Part shown: in pieces, positions 1 to 4,865 of the stretch
How the letters are laid out: each line of letters opens with the position of its first letter
Position numbering within the stretch: the first letter of the stretch is position 1
Source of the DNA: an uncultured archaeon
Lineage (GTDB): Archaea > Thermoproteota > Nitrososphaeria > Conexivisphaerales > CALBHZ01
Direction of reading: 5' to 3'
Assembly: GCA_937892815.1 (NCBI GenBank)
Contig: CALBHZ010000224.1
Span: 1 to 6,175 of the forward strand
DNA: 6,175 bases
Notes under the pieces: generated by a model
The model's input: the letters and a program-made list of their open reading frames with translations, nothing else
Told to the model about the DNA's origin: nothing
The model's database searches: none
Translations under genes and position numbers: made by a program

Positions 1-68
1 TTCAAGCAGAAGACGGCATACGAGATGTAGAGAGGTCTCGTGGGCTCGGAGATGTGTATAAGAGACAG
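1..68. other. Illumina Nextera P7/i7 adapter (not genomic)
   Basis: Positions 3-26 match the Illumina P7 flow-cell oligo. Positions 27-34 (GTAGAGAG) are an 8-base index matching Nextera i7 N707 as I remember it. Positions 35-49 are GTCTCGTGGGCTCGG, and 50-68 are the Tn5 mosaic end AGATGTGTATAAGAGACAG. The two leading T bases are what a read running off the end of the adapter (extra A calls) gives after reverse complementing. Read on the minus strand, this segment yields the peptide [10 protein letters not shown], a well-known adapter-derived artefact at protein ends. Genomic sequence begins at 69. Confidence 0.98.
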
Positions 69-238
69 CCTATAGAATGCTCGAACCTAGTGTGTTGAGC
101 GCCGGGATAAACGAGATATACTAAGCCCGTTTGCTTTATCCTCCTTAACCTTTGAAATTGATAGGTATCTATTAACTCTAAATCTAATTCGTTCAATAGG
201 ATATTTTGATGTATGGGATCTCTAATGAATCTCTTCAA
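69..238 (-). CDS. HD-superfamily phosphohydrolase (dNTPase/SAMHD1-like), N-terminal fragment
   Basis: About 56 genuine residues are present before the contig runs into adapter; the remaining 21 or so residues of the open frame are adapter translation. The N-terminus has the pattern of the COG1078/SAMHD1-like HD family: an RDPIH motif at residues 6-10, FQRLRRIKQ at 28-36, and [13 protein letters not shown] at 43-55. By family knowledge, the histidine of RFEH (residue 54) is the first metal ligand of the HD site; the HD pair and final Asp would lie beyond the contig end. Relatives hydrolyse nucleotides or other phosphoesters in the cytoplasm, but the substrate cannot be told from this fragment. 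The glycine usual after DPIH is Gln here (residue 11). The only usable start is TTG at 238, since no ATG or GTG lies between it and an upstream in-frame TAA; a TATA-like box about 29 bases upstream supports it. The family call is firm, the activity is not. Confidence 0.88.
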
Positions 239-262
239 CTCTGAGAAACTTAGTGGTAAACG

Positions 263-271
263 TATTATTTA
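263..271 (-). promoter_or_regulatory. TATA box of the HD gene (leaderless)
   Basis: Read on the minus strand this is TAAATAATA, centred about 29 bases upstream of the TTG start at 238, so transcription would begin at or very near the start codon. No Shine-Dalgarno sequence precedes the TTG. The rest of the gap 239-331 between this gene and the DUF2877 remnant holds nothing else I recognise, and no clear T-rich terminator. Confidence 0.5.
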
Positions 272-331
272 ACTATTCAAGCTTTACTTAGATTAACAGT
301 TTAGATAATCTATCTCCTCCTAAGGTCGAGT

Positions 332-808
332 TTAAAGCTTGAAAGGGGAAGTTATTATCTCAAAAGACATATCAAGCCCTTACGTGTATCCTCTGCTTAC
401 TAAATCTAAGATAGAGCTGGTAAAAGTATTCAAACCCCCGTTAGATATCGCATTTAAAGCCTTCTCAAATATTTCGTCTAAAGTACCCAAGCAAGAAATC
501 ATCTCCCGAAGGGGTGTTGCCTATCCCTAGCCCAAGTAGTTCGTATACTTGTTCTTCAAACCCTCCTTCTCTAAGGAGGCGACAAACTTCCTAACCGTTT
601 ATAGGTTAATAGATAGATGAAGGTCTTTCCCTAAACCCTAGAATTACGTCCTTGCTAAGCTTATATAACTTCGGAGGAAAGGTGCTGGAACTCGAGATTT
701 GGCAGCGCTCCCTTTTAGATTCTCTTCGATCTCTTCTACGTTAAAGCTGAACTTATCTAAAGAAATGGGAACTAGCGGTCTGGCCATTCTTCCATCGTCA
801 GTTCTAAC
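332..808 (-). pseudogene. DUF2877-family (AllH-like) gene, decayed by multiple frameshifts
   Basis: No intact frame crosses this stretch, yet conserved protein sequence can be read in pieces on the minus strand. From 808 to about 655 one frame reads MARPLVPISLDKFSFN and onward, with a possible ATG at 787. From about 653 to 609 a second frame reads KDVILGFRERPSSIY and then hits TAA (606-608). From 598 to about 563 the first frame resumes with TVRKFVASLEKEG. From about 560 to 481 a third frame carries LGLGIGNTPSGDDFLLGYF, and from 478 to 383 the first frame returns (EIFEKALNAISNGG and onward), ending at TAA 380-382; a further in-frame tail stops at 332-334. The G-x-G-x-TPSGDDFL-x-G motif (483-536) is the hallmark of DUF2877, the family of AllH, a subunit of bacterial oxamate carbamoyltransferase; the archaeal role is unknown. 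At least five lesions are needed, two explicable as one-base losses in short A or G runs (near 650-655 and 558-563). It starts directly after the DUF1614 stop, so it was probably the last gene of that operon. The remnant, about 160 codons, is also shorter than the family's usual length, so the N-terminus is probably missing. Sequencing error is possible, but both neighbours read cleanly. Confidence 0.8.
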
Positions 809-1492
809 TTACCAAGCTAAAAGAACTGCGAGCACACCTGTTAAAAATATCCCGTCGAAGGTTCCCGCTCCTCCAATGCTAACCATTGGAGATCCCAACT
901 TAGATATCTTATCTAAGTTTAGGAGATCTGCTCCAATTAAAGCCCCCAAAACTCCTGAAACGTAAGCGATGGGAGCCGGGTTCATAGGAGATAGAAGGAT
1001 CGCTATGATGGCGGCCGATAGGGGAGGAAGGAATATCGGGGTTACTATTCCAAGCCCTTTAACGGGCTTAGCTACTAAGTGGATGATCGAAGTTACAATA
1101 ACGATCGCCAGGATCATTATGTACAACATATGGATGTTTTTAGCGATAATGTAAATAGCCGCTAAAGTAGGTATAACCGCTCCTCCTAAATTTACGGCTA
1201 CCAACGTTCTTTGAACTTCGATTGAGGGAACTTTGAAGTATATGCCATACCACTTGACTTCTCTAACGATAATTACGGGTTCTTCACTTTTCACTTCGAA
1301 TAAGGGTATGTTGATGAAGCTTCCTATCAAGGTTGATGATAACAGCATAATCACTTGAAGGGGGGAAAAGCCAAGCCTTCTAAAAGCTAGGCCTACGTAT
1401 CCATAGAATATTAATGGAAAAAGGACAATTAGCAGTAGAAACAAGAATAGGTAAAACGAAGATCTGTGATATGGATGAAAGATGCGACTCAT
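809..1492 (-). CDS. DUF1614 family integral membrane protein
   Basis: This 227-residue protein of unknown function belongs to the archaeal and bacterial DUF1614 (COG4089) membrane family and would sit in the cytoplasmic membrane. Hydrophobic segments lie at about residues 12-36, 44-60, 96-117, 120-140, 148-168 and 172-190, with a last one at 203-226. Family-typical motifs are FRRLGFSPLQ (37-46) followed by GSFINIPL (57-64), the GALIGADLLNL stretch (183-193), and SIGGAGTFDGIFLTG near the C-terminus (205-219). The Asp residues in GAD and FDG, lying in otherwise apolar segments, are the obvious candidates for a functional site. The length is normal for the family and there is no cleavable signal peptide. 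The ATG at 1490-1492 overlaps the TGA of the upstream SIS gene (ATGA, 1489-1492), which suggests translational coupling and co-expression. The family assignment is by recognition of motifs; no biochemical function is inferred. Confidence 0.9.
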   Translation of the reverse strand: MSRIFHPYHRSSFYLFLFLLLIVLFPLIFYGYVGLAFRRLGFSPLQVIMLLSSTLIGSFINIPLFEVKSEEPVIIVREVKWYGIYFKVPSIEVQRTLVAVNLGGAVIPTLAAIYIIAKNIHMLYIMILAIVIVTSIIHLVAKPVKGLGIVTPIFLPPLSAAIIAILLSPMNPAPIAYVSGVLGALIGADLLNLDKISKLGSPMVSIGGAGTFDGIFLTGVLAVLLAW

Positions 1493-2634
1493 GTAAAATC
1501 GGAGTGAAGGCCTTTCATATCCTCCTCGGTTATATTTTCCGTCTCCGCTATTAAGTAAATAAAGGATTCAAGTAGGAAGAGCGTCCTAAGCTCAAATATG
1601 GATAATATAGGATCCATGGGATAGTAGCTACTCCTCAATCCCTTGATTTCGGTCTTAATCCTTCCTGGAACCAAGATGATTAAGTCCGAAATCTTCGCTA
1701 AGCTAGAATCCGAATACGAGGTTATACCTACTACTTTAGCTCCCTTTTCCTTTGCCCTTTTCGCTAACATAGCAGGTATGTATTCTCCAGAGCCCGATAT
1801 TACGAGAACGAGATCGTTCTTCCTTACGCTTATACTACCTCTATCCCTCCAATAGTAACACTCTCTATCCTCTCCTATTTTTGCACAGTGTCTTAACCTC
1901 GTTATAAAGAACTTGGCTACGATACCGCTCATTCCCTCTCCAACAGCTACGGTTTTCCCTGTAAAGGGGTTAGCTTGAGATCTAGGCTTAGGTAAAAGGG
2001 CGTAGAAGTTGGTGAAGTACTCATCTAACGGGGTAAATGCCCTCAATCCTCCTATAAGTTCGTTAAACGTAATTTCATATCCCTTACCGAATTCATGTCC
2101 TACTAAGGATAGAACAAAAAGGAGCGTCCTAAGCTCAAATAGAGTTCCGAGAGGAGTTAATGGAGCGTATATATGACCTAATAGCTGTCTTCCGTAATAA
2201 TCATCATCGTGACCTATTTTCGTTTTTCCAGGTATGAAGATCGTTTTCGTTGCGTACTTAAGTAGGGGGCTATCCGAGCTACTAGTGATCGCTATAACCT
2301 CGCTTCCCGCGTCTCTAGCGACTTTCGCCGTCTCAACCGTATAGGTAGTAGTTCCGCTTCCCGAGATAGCTATAACTACATCGTCTTCGCTAAACATGAA
2401 GGGGATGTCTTCAGGTCCGTATACCTCCCTATATCCTAGGTTCCTCAAAAATTTAGCTAAGATCTCCGCATTATCTCCAGATCTTCCAACTCCTACCGTG
2501 ACGATCCTTCTACTATTCTTTAAGATGGAGTGGACTTCGTTAACTTGATCTATAGAAGGAGGTTTAAAATCCGAGACTATATCGATGAGCTTCTTGTACG
2601 TTGAGGAGAGCTCCGCCAACGTCATTAAGTCCAT
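1489..2634 (-). CDS. Tandem double-SIS sugar-phosphate isomerase-like protein (PHI-like)
   Basis: This 381-residue protein is two SIS (sugar isomerase) domains joined head to tail. Domain 1 (about 25-185) carries GVGRSG at 48-53, ISGSG at 90-94, ITSSSDSPL at 116-124 and PLGTLFE at 161-167, the pattern of archaeal 6-phospho-3-hexuloisomerase (HxlB/PHI), which interconverts hexulose 6-phosphate and fructose 6-phosphate. Domain 2 (about 225-365) repeats it with changes: VGEGMSG at 231-237, ISGSG at 279-283, GITSYSDSSL at 303-312 and PILSIFE at 342-348. Normal PHI is about 180-210 residues and oligomeric, so this looks like an internal duplication in which domain 2 lost the R of GVGRSG and the PLGT signature; it may be regulatory or have another substrate. 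No hexulose-phosphate synthase gene is in the window, so the exact reaction is open. It follows the aminotransferase by 16 bases and overlaps DUF1614 by 4. The start is uncertain: ATG 2634, ATG 2625 or TTG 2619; the TATA-like box at 2643-2650 would fit the last best. Cytoplasmic. Confidence 0.87.
   Translation of the reverse strand: MDLMTLAELSSTYKKLIDIVSDFKPPSIDQVNEVHSILKNSRRIVTVGVGRSGDNAEILAKFLRNLGYREVYGPEDIPFMFSEDDVVIAISGSGTTTYTVETAKVARDAGSEVIAITSSSDSPLLKYATKTIFIPGKTKIGHDDDYYGRQLLGHIYAPLTPLGTLFELRTLLFVLSLVGHEFGKGYEITFNELIGGLRAFTPLDEYFTNFYALLPKPRSQANPFTGKTVAVGEGMSGIVAKFFITRLRHCAKIGEDRECYYWRDRGSISVRKNDLVLVISGSGEYIPAMLAKRAKEKGAKVVGITSYSDSSLAKISDLIILVPGRIKTEIKGLRSSYYPMDPILSIFELRTLFLLESFIYLIAETENITEEDMKGLHSDFT
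1579..1598. repeat. 20-base exact direct repeat, copy in SIS domain 2
   Basis: These 20 bases are identical to 2122-2141, 543 bases (181 codons) away in the same reading frame. Both copies encode the FELRTL stretch at equivalent positions of the two SIS domains, although the domains are otherwise clearly diverged. This could be selection plus chance codon identity, or a trace of gene conversion. Confidence 0.9.
2122..2141. repeat. 20-base exact direct repeat, copy in SIS domain 1
   Basis: This is the partner of 1579-1598 and encodes FELRTL at residues 166-171 of the double-SIS protein. The match ends on both sides, at 2121 against 1578 and at 2142 against 1599. Recombination between the copies would delete exactly 181 codons and leave an in-frame single-domain SIS protein. 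Confidence 0.9.
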
Positions 2635-2642
2635 CTTTATCG

Positions 2643-2650
2643 TTTATAAA
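2643..2650 (-). promoter_or_regulatory. TATA-like box between aminotransferase and SIS genes
   Basis: TTTATAAA fills half of the 16-base gap after the aminotransferase stop. Its centre is only 12-13 bases upstream of the ATG at 2634 and 21-22 upstream of the ATG at 2625, too close for a leaderless start there. It is 27-28 bases upstream of an in-frame TTG at 2617-2619. It is therefore either an internal promoter for a shorter SIS protein or a chance AT-rich spacer in an operon. Confidence 0.3.
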
Positions 2651-3817
2651 CTAATTACTAGATTCCGATAAGGCCTTCTCTATCCTCTCTAACCCCTCCC
2701 TTATATTCTCTAAGGAGTTAGCGTAGGAAACCCTGACGTACGGTTCGTACCCTACGCCAAATCCTGCTCCAGGAGTTACGCTAACAGCCGCCTTATCTAA
2801 GAGGAAATCGTTAAAGTTAGGAGGATCTCTATATATTCCTCTCACATCTGGGAATAGGTAGAATGCTCCTTTAGGCTTCTCGAGCTTAAATCCGAGCTTC
2901 TTAAAGCCTTCGAATATGAAATCCCTTCTCTTCTTGAACTCGGAAACCATTTCCTTAACGTAATCATCGCACTTCGTTAAGGCCGCTATTGCCGCTTTTT
3001 GTACAAAAGCGGGAACACACGTAGCCGTATGTTGTTGGACTTTTACCATCATCTTTATGACCTCCTCCGGACCGTAGGCATACCCTATCCTCCATCCCGT
3101 CATAGCGTACGTCTTGCTAAAGCCGTTTACCGTTATCGTTCTATCATCCATTCCTTCAAGCGTTGCAAAGCTGATAAATTCCCCCTCATACGTTAATTTC
3201 TCATAGATTTCATCTGATATAACCCATAAGTTCTTCTCCTTTACGAATGTAGCGAGCTCCTCTAATTTCCCCCTATCGTACACCGAGCCCGTAGGGTTAT
3301 TAGGATAGTTGATGATTAAAGCCTTAGTTCTGCCAGTTGTATACTTTTCAAGCTCATCAATGGAAGGTAAGAAAGAGCTATTTGTTTTCACCTCAATAGG
3401 CACACCGCCTACGAGCTTTACCATCTCCATATAGCTTGGCCAAGCTGGAGTCGGTATTAACACTTCATCTCCTTCCTCTAATAGAGCTATGAGGGAATAG
3501 TAGATTGATTGTTTAGATCCTGGAGTAATTATGAAGGAAGATGGTCTAACGTCTATTCCTTTTTCGCTCTTAACCTTATCAGATAGAGTTTCTCTCAATT
3601 CAGGCAAGCCTTGACTTGGGCCATAGTGAGTATATCCCTCCTTCAAGGCCTTGTAGGCTTCTTCAATTATCGGTAAAGGCGTTGGAAAATCGGGCTCGCC
3701 TACATCTAGGCTAATTACCTTAACCCCTTTTGCCCTCAACGCTCTTGCCTTTTCAGCGGCCTTTAACGTGGCGGATTCCTTCAACCTTTTAAGTTTAGAT
3801 GGGATTTCGTATTCCAT
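2651..3817 (-). CDS. Class I/II PLP-dependent aminotransferase (aspartate aminotransferase-like)
   Basis: This 388-residue protein is a full-length fold-type I aminotransferase of the aspartate aminotransferase (AspC-like) superfamily, which moves an amino group between an amino acid and a 2-oxoacid using pyridoxal phosphate in the cytoplasm. It shows DVGEPDFPTP (38-47), HYGPSQGLPELR (64-75), the PLP-contacting W126, the NYPNNPTG motif (170-177, with N174), SDEIYE (201-206, with D202 and Y205), and NGFSKTYAMTGWRIGY (231-246), in which K235 is the Schiff-base lysine and R243 should bind the PLP phosphate. R362 in VRVSYA (361-366) is the expected substrate alpha-carboxylate arginine. The family also contains alanine, tyrosine, LL-diaminopimelate and broad-range enzymes, so substrate preference cannot be fixed from sequence. 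ATG 3817 gives the usual N-terminus (IPSKLKRLKES). It lies 26 bases after the unknown 169-residue gene and 16 before the SIS gene, in the same direction, so it is probably in one transcription unit with them. Confidence 0.95.
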   Translation of the reverse strand: MEYEIPSKLKRLKESATLKAAEKARALRAKGVKVISLDVGEPDFPTPLPIIEEAYKALKEGYTHYGPSQGLPELRETLSDKVKSEKGIDVRPSSFIITPGSKQSIYYSLIALLEEGDEVLIPTPAWPSYMEMVKLVGGVPIEVKTNSSFLPSIDELEKYTTGRTKALIINYPNNPTGSVYDRGKLEELATFVKEKNLWVISDEIYEKLTYEGEFISFATLEGMDDRTITVNGFSKTYAMTGWRIGYAYGPEEVIKMMVKVQQHTATCVPAFVQKAAIAALTKCDDYVKEMVSEFKKRRDFIFEGFKKLGFKLEKPKGAFYLFPDVRGIYRDPPNFNDFLLDKAAVSVTPGAGFGVGYEPYVRVSYANSLENIREGLERIEKALSESSN

Positions 3818-3843
3818 CGCGTAAATGCTTAGTGACTACTAAC

Positions 3844-4353
3844 CTAAATACTTTTAAGCTCCTTTCTCCTCTTCACCGTCATGTATAACTGGCTCCACTT
3901 CTCAGCGAAGTAGTCCCTATAAGGTTCGTATACCCTCTTGTAAAATTCCCTTTGAGAGAGAAGGGTTTTCCTTTCGAATTTCTTTACGTGTTCTAAGGCT
4001 TCTCTCCATACGTCCTCAAATATAGGGCCAAACCTCCATTCCACCTGTCTTTCGAAGTCCTTTTCGGTTTGTACTTTCCCCCCTACCATAAAGTACTCTT
4101 TTCCGTTCGCTACCTCGGTAAAAGCCATTTCATCTCCTAATTTGAATATAGCGGGGCCTTCTTCTCCTCTTTCCTTCGCCTTTCTGAACTCTAGAGTTAA
4201 GGGAGAAGTCCCTTTAAACCCTCTTTTAGCAGCTGCGTAGAAGATCGCTCTGTTTAAACCCCACGATTTAGCTTGGTCTAAAGGCAATCCTAGGACGTAT
4301 GCTCTAGCTGCCTGAAGAACGGCCATAACCTGGAACCTTCCGATTGGACGCAT
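3844..4353 (-). CDS. Conserved-looking protein of unknown function, 169 aa
   Basis: I do not recognise a family. The protein is soluble, basic and without cysteine or membrane segments. The N-terminal third (about 5-45) looks like Ala-rich helices (GRFQVMAVLQAARAY, then GLNRAIFYAAAKRGF). The middle (about 66-95) looks like short strands (AIFKLGDEMAF and EYFMVGGKV), and the C-terminal half (98-168) is predicted helical, rich in aromatic and charged residues (WRFGPIFEDVWREAL) and ending in a KRRKELK tail. Gly-Arg-Phe at the start and the basic end could suit nucleic acid or protein contact, but that is a guess. The reality of the gene is supported by a TATA box centred 26-27 bases upstream of ATG 4353, by codon use like its neighbours, and by its position as first gene of the minus-strand cluster, 26 bases ahead of the aminotransferase. 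It is divergent from RNase HI. Confidence 0.8.
   Translation of the reverse strand: MRPIGRFQVMAVLQAARAYVLGLPLDQAKSWGLNRAIFYAAAKRGFKGTSPLTLEFRKAKERGEEGPAIFKLGDEMAFTEVANGKEYFMVGGKVQTEKDFERQVEWRFGPIFEDVWREALEHVKKFERKTLLSQREFYKRVYEPYRDYFAEKWSQLYMTVKRRKELKSI
3845..3851 (-). promoter_or_regulatory. Weak TATA-like element ahead of the aminotransferase
   Basis: GTATTTA on the minus strand lies 28-34 bases upstream of ATG 3817 and overlaps the stop codon of the 169-residue gene. It could start a short-leader transcript for the aminotransferase, but read-through from the promoter at 4376-4383 is equally likely. No Shine-Dalgarno site is visible. Confidence 0.25.
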
Positions 4354-4360
4354 ATATGGA

Positions 4361-4394
4361 AGCGTAAGCGGCTTTGATATAAGGCCTTTACGCT
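4361..4394. repeat. Inverted repeat spanning the divergent promoter
   Basis: AGCGTAA at 4361-4367 is mirrored by TTACGCT at 4388-4394, with a 20-base spacer. The centre falls on the TATA box of the 169-residue gene, and the right arm lies between the two TATA boxes. The left arm is followed by a second partial copy (AAGCG, TAAGCG). This would suit a dimeric regulator that blocks TBP, but seven-base arms can arise by chance. Confidence 0.35.
4376..4383 (-). promoter_or_regulatory. TATA box for the 169-aa gene and following cluster
   Basis: CTTATATC on the minus strand is centred 26-27 bases upstream of ATG 4353, the spacing expected when the transcript starts at the start codon. There is no Shine-Dalgarno sequence between. 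It probably drives the minus-strand genes down to the DUF2877 remnant. It stands back to back with the RNase HI box, 14 bases away. Confidence 0.65.
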
Positions 4395-4397
4395 CAG

Positions 4398-4405
4398 CTT
4401 TTAAA
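4398..4405 (+). promoter_or_regulatory. TATA box of the RNase HI gene (leaderless)
   Basis: CTTTTAAA is centred 26-27 bases upstream of the GTG at 4428, the same spacing as the opposite promoter, which supports that GTG as both transcription and translation start. A nearer AT-rich run (TTTAAAAT, 4414-4421) is too close to serve. Confidence 0.65.
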
Positions 4406-4427
4406 CCACGAAGTTTAAAATAATGAC

Positions 4428-4865
4428 GTGATTGTGCTTTACTTCGACGGTTTATGTCTTCCTAGAAATCCAAGGGGTATAGCTTGTTACGCTTTTGTAA
4501 TATATCGCAATGGAGAGAAGATAGGTTACGGATCCGGCCTAGCGGCTAAGCCCTGGAGCGATAGAGCAACTAACAACGTAGCTGAGTATATGGGTTTGCT
4601 AAAGGGGCTTGAATGGTTATTTAAGAGGAAAGTTATTGATGAGATAAGGGTTAGAGGAGATTCGAAGCTTATCATAATGCAAATGAAGGGCGTGTATAAA
4701 GTGAAATCTAGGAAGTTGAAGAGATTGCACGAGAAATGTAAAATGTTAGAAAGAAGGTTTAGGAAGGTTCATTACGAATGGATCCCTAGGTCTCAAAATG
4801 GAGAAGCTGATAGCTTAGCGAGAAGGGAATATGGAAAGCACGTTAAGCGAGAAGGGCGACCATGA
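4428..4865 (+). CDS. rnhA: Ribonuclease HI, archaeal (Sulfolobus ST0753-like) type
   Basis: This 145-residue RNase H-fold nuclease would cut the RNA strand of RNA:DNA hybrids with two metal ions, in Okazaki primer and R-loop removal. The four carboxylates are all present in family context: D7 in YFDGL, E53 in NNVAEY, D78 in RGDSKL and D128 in GEADSLA. These correspond to D10, E48, D70 and D134 of the E. coli enzyme and align well with the archaeal ST0753 type. The length is normal for compact archaeal RNase HI; it has no basic protrusion of the E. coli kind and no extra hybrid-binding domain. GTG 4428 is chosen because the catalytic Asp then sits at residue 7, as in the family, and because the TATA box lies 26-27 bases upstream; the ATG at 4423 is out of frame and stops at once. 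The last codons run into the convergent glycerate kinase gene (23-base overlap). Confidence 0.95.
   Translation: MIVLYFDGLCLPRNPRGIACYAFVIYRNGEKIGYGSGLAAKPWSDRATNNVAEYMGLLKGLEWLFKRKVIDEIRVRGDSKLIIMQMKGVYKVKSRKLKRLHEKCKMLERRFRKVHYEWIPRSQNGEADSLARREYGKHVKREGRP

Noticed and set aside
302..312. Small palindrome TAGAT-A-ATCTA in the gap before the HD gene
   Set aside because: Five-base AT-rich arms are expected by chance and there is no T-run to make it a terminator.
339..530. 63-codon open frame on the plus strand
   Set aside because: It lies antisense to the DUF2877 remnant, including its TPSGDD motif region. It resembles no family and has no promoter at proper spacing; a shadow frame.
332..808. 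Programmed frameshifting to make an intact DUF2877 protein
   Set aside because: It would need four separate shifts plus stop read-through in under 500 bases, which is far more than any known programmed case; decay or sequencing error is simpler.
699..1154. Two plus-strand open frames of 88 and 61 codons
   Set aside because: They are antisense to the DUF1614 gene and the start of the DUF2877 remnant. The opposite strand carries clear conserved membrane-protein motifs.
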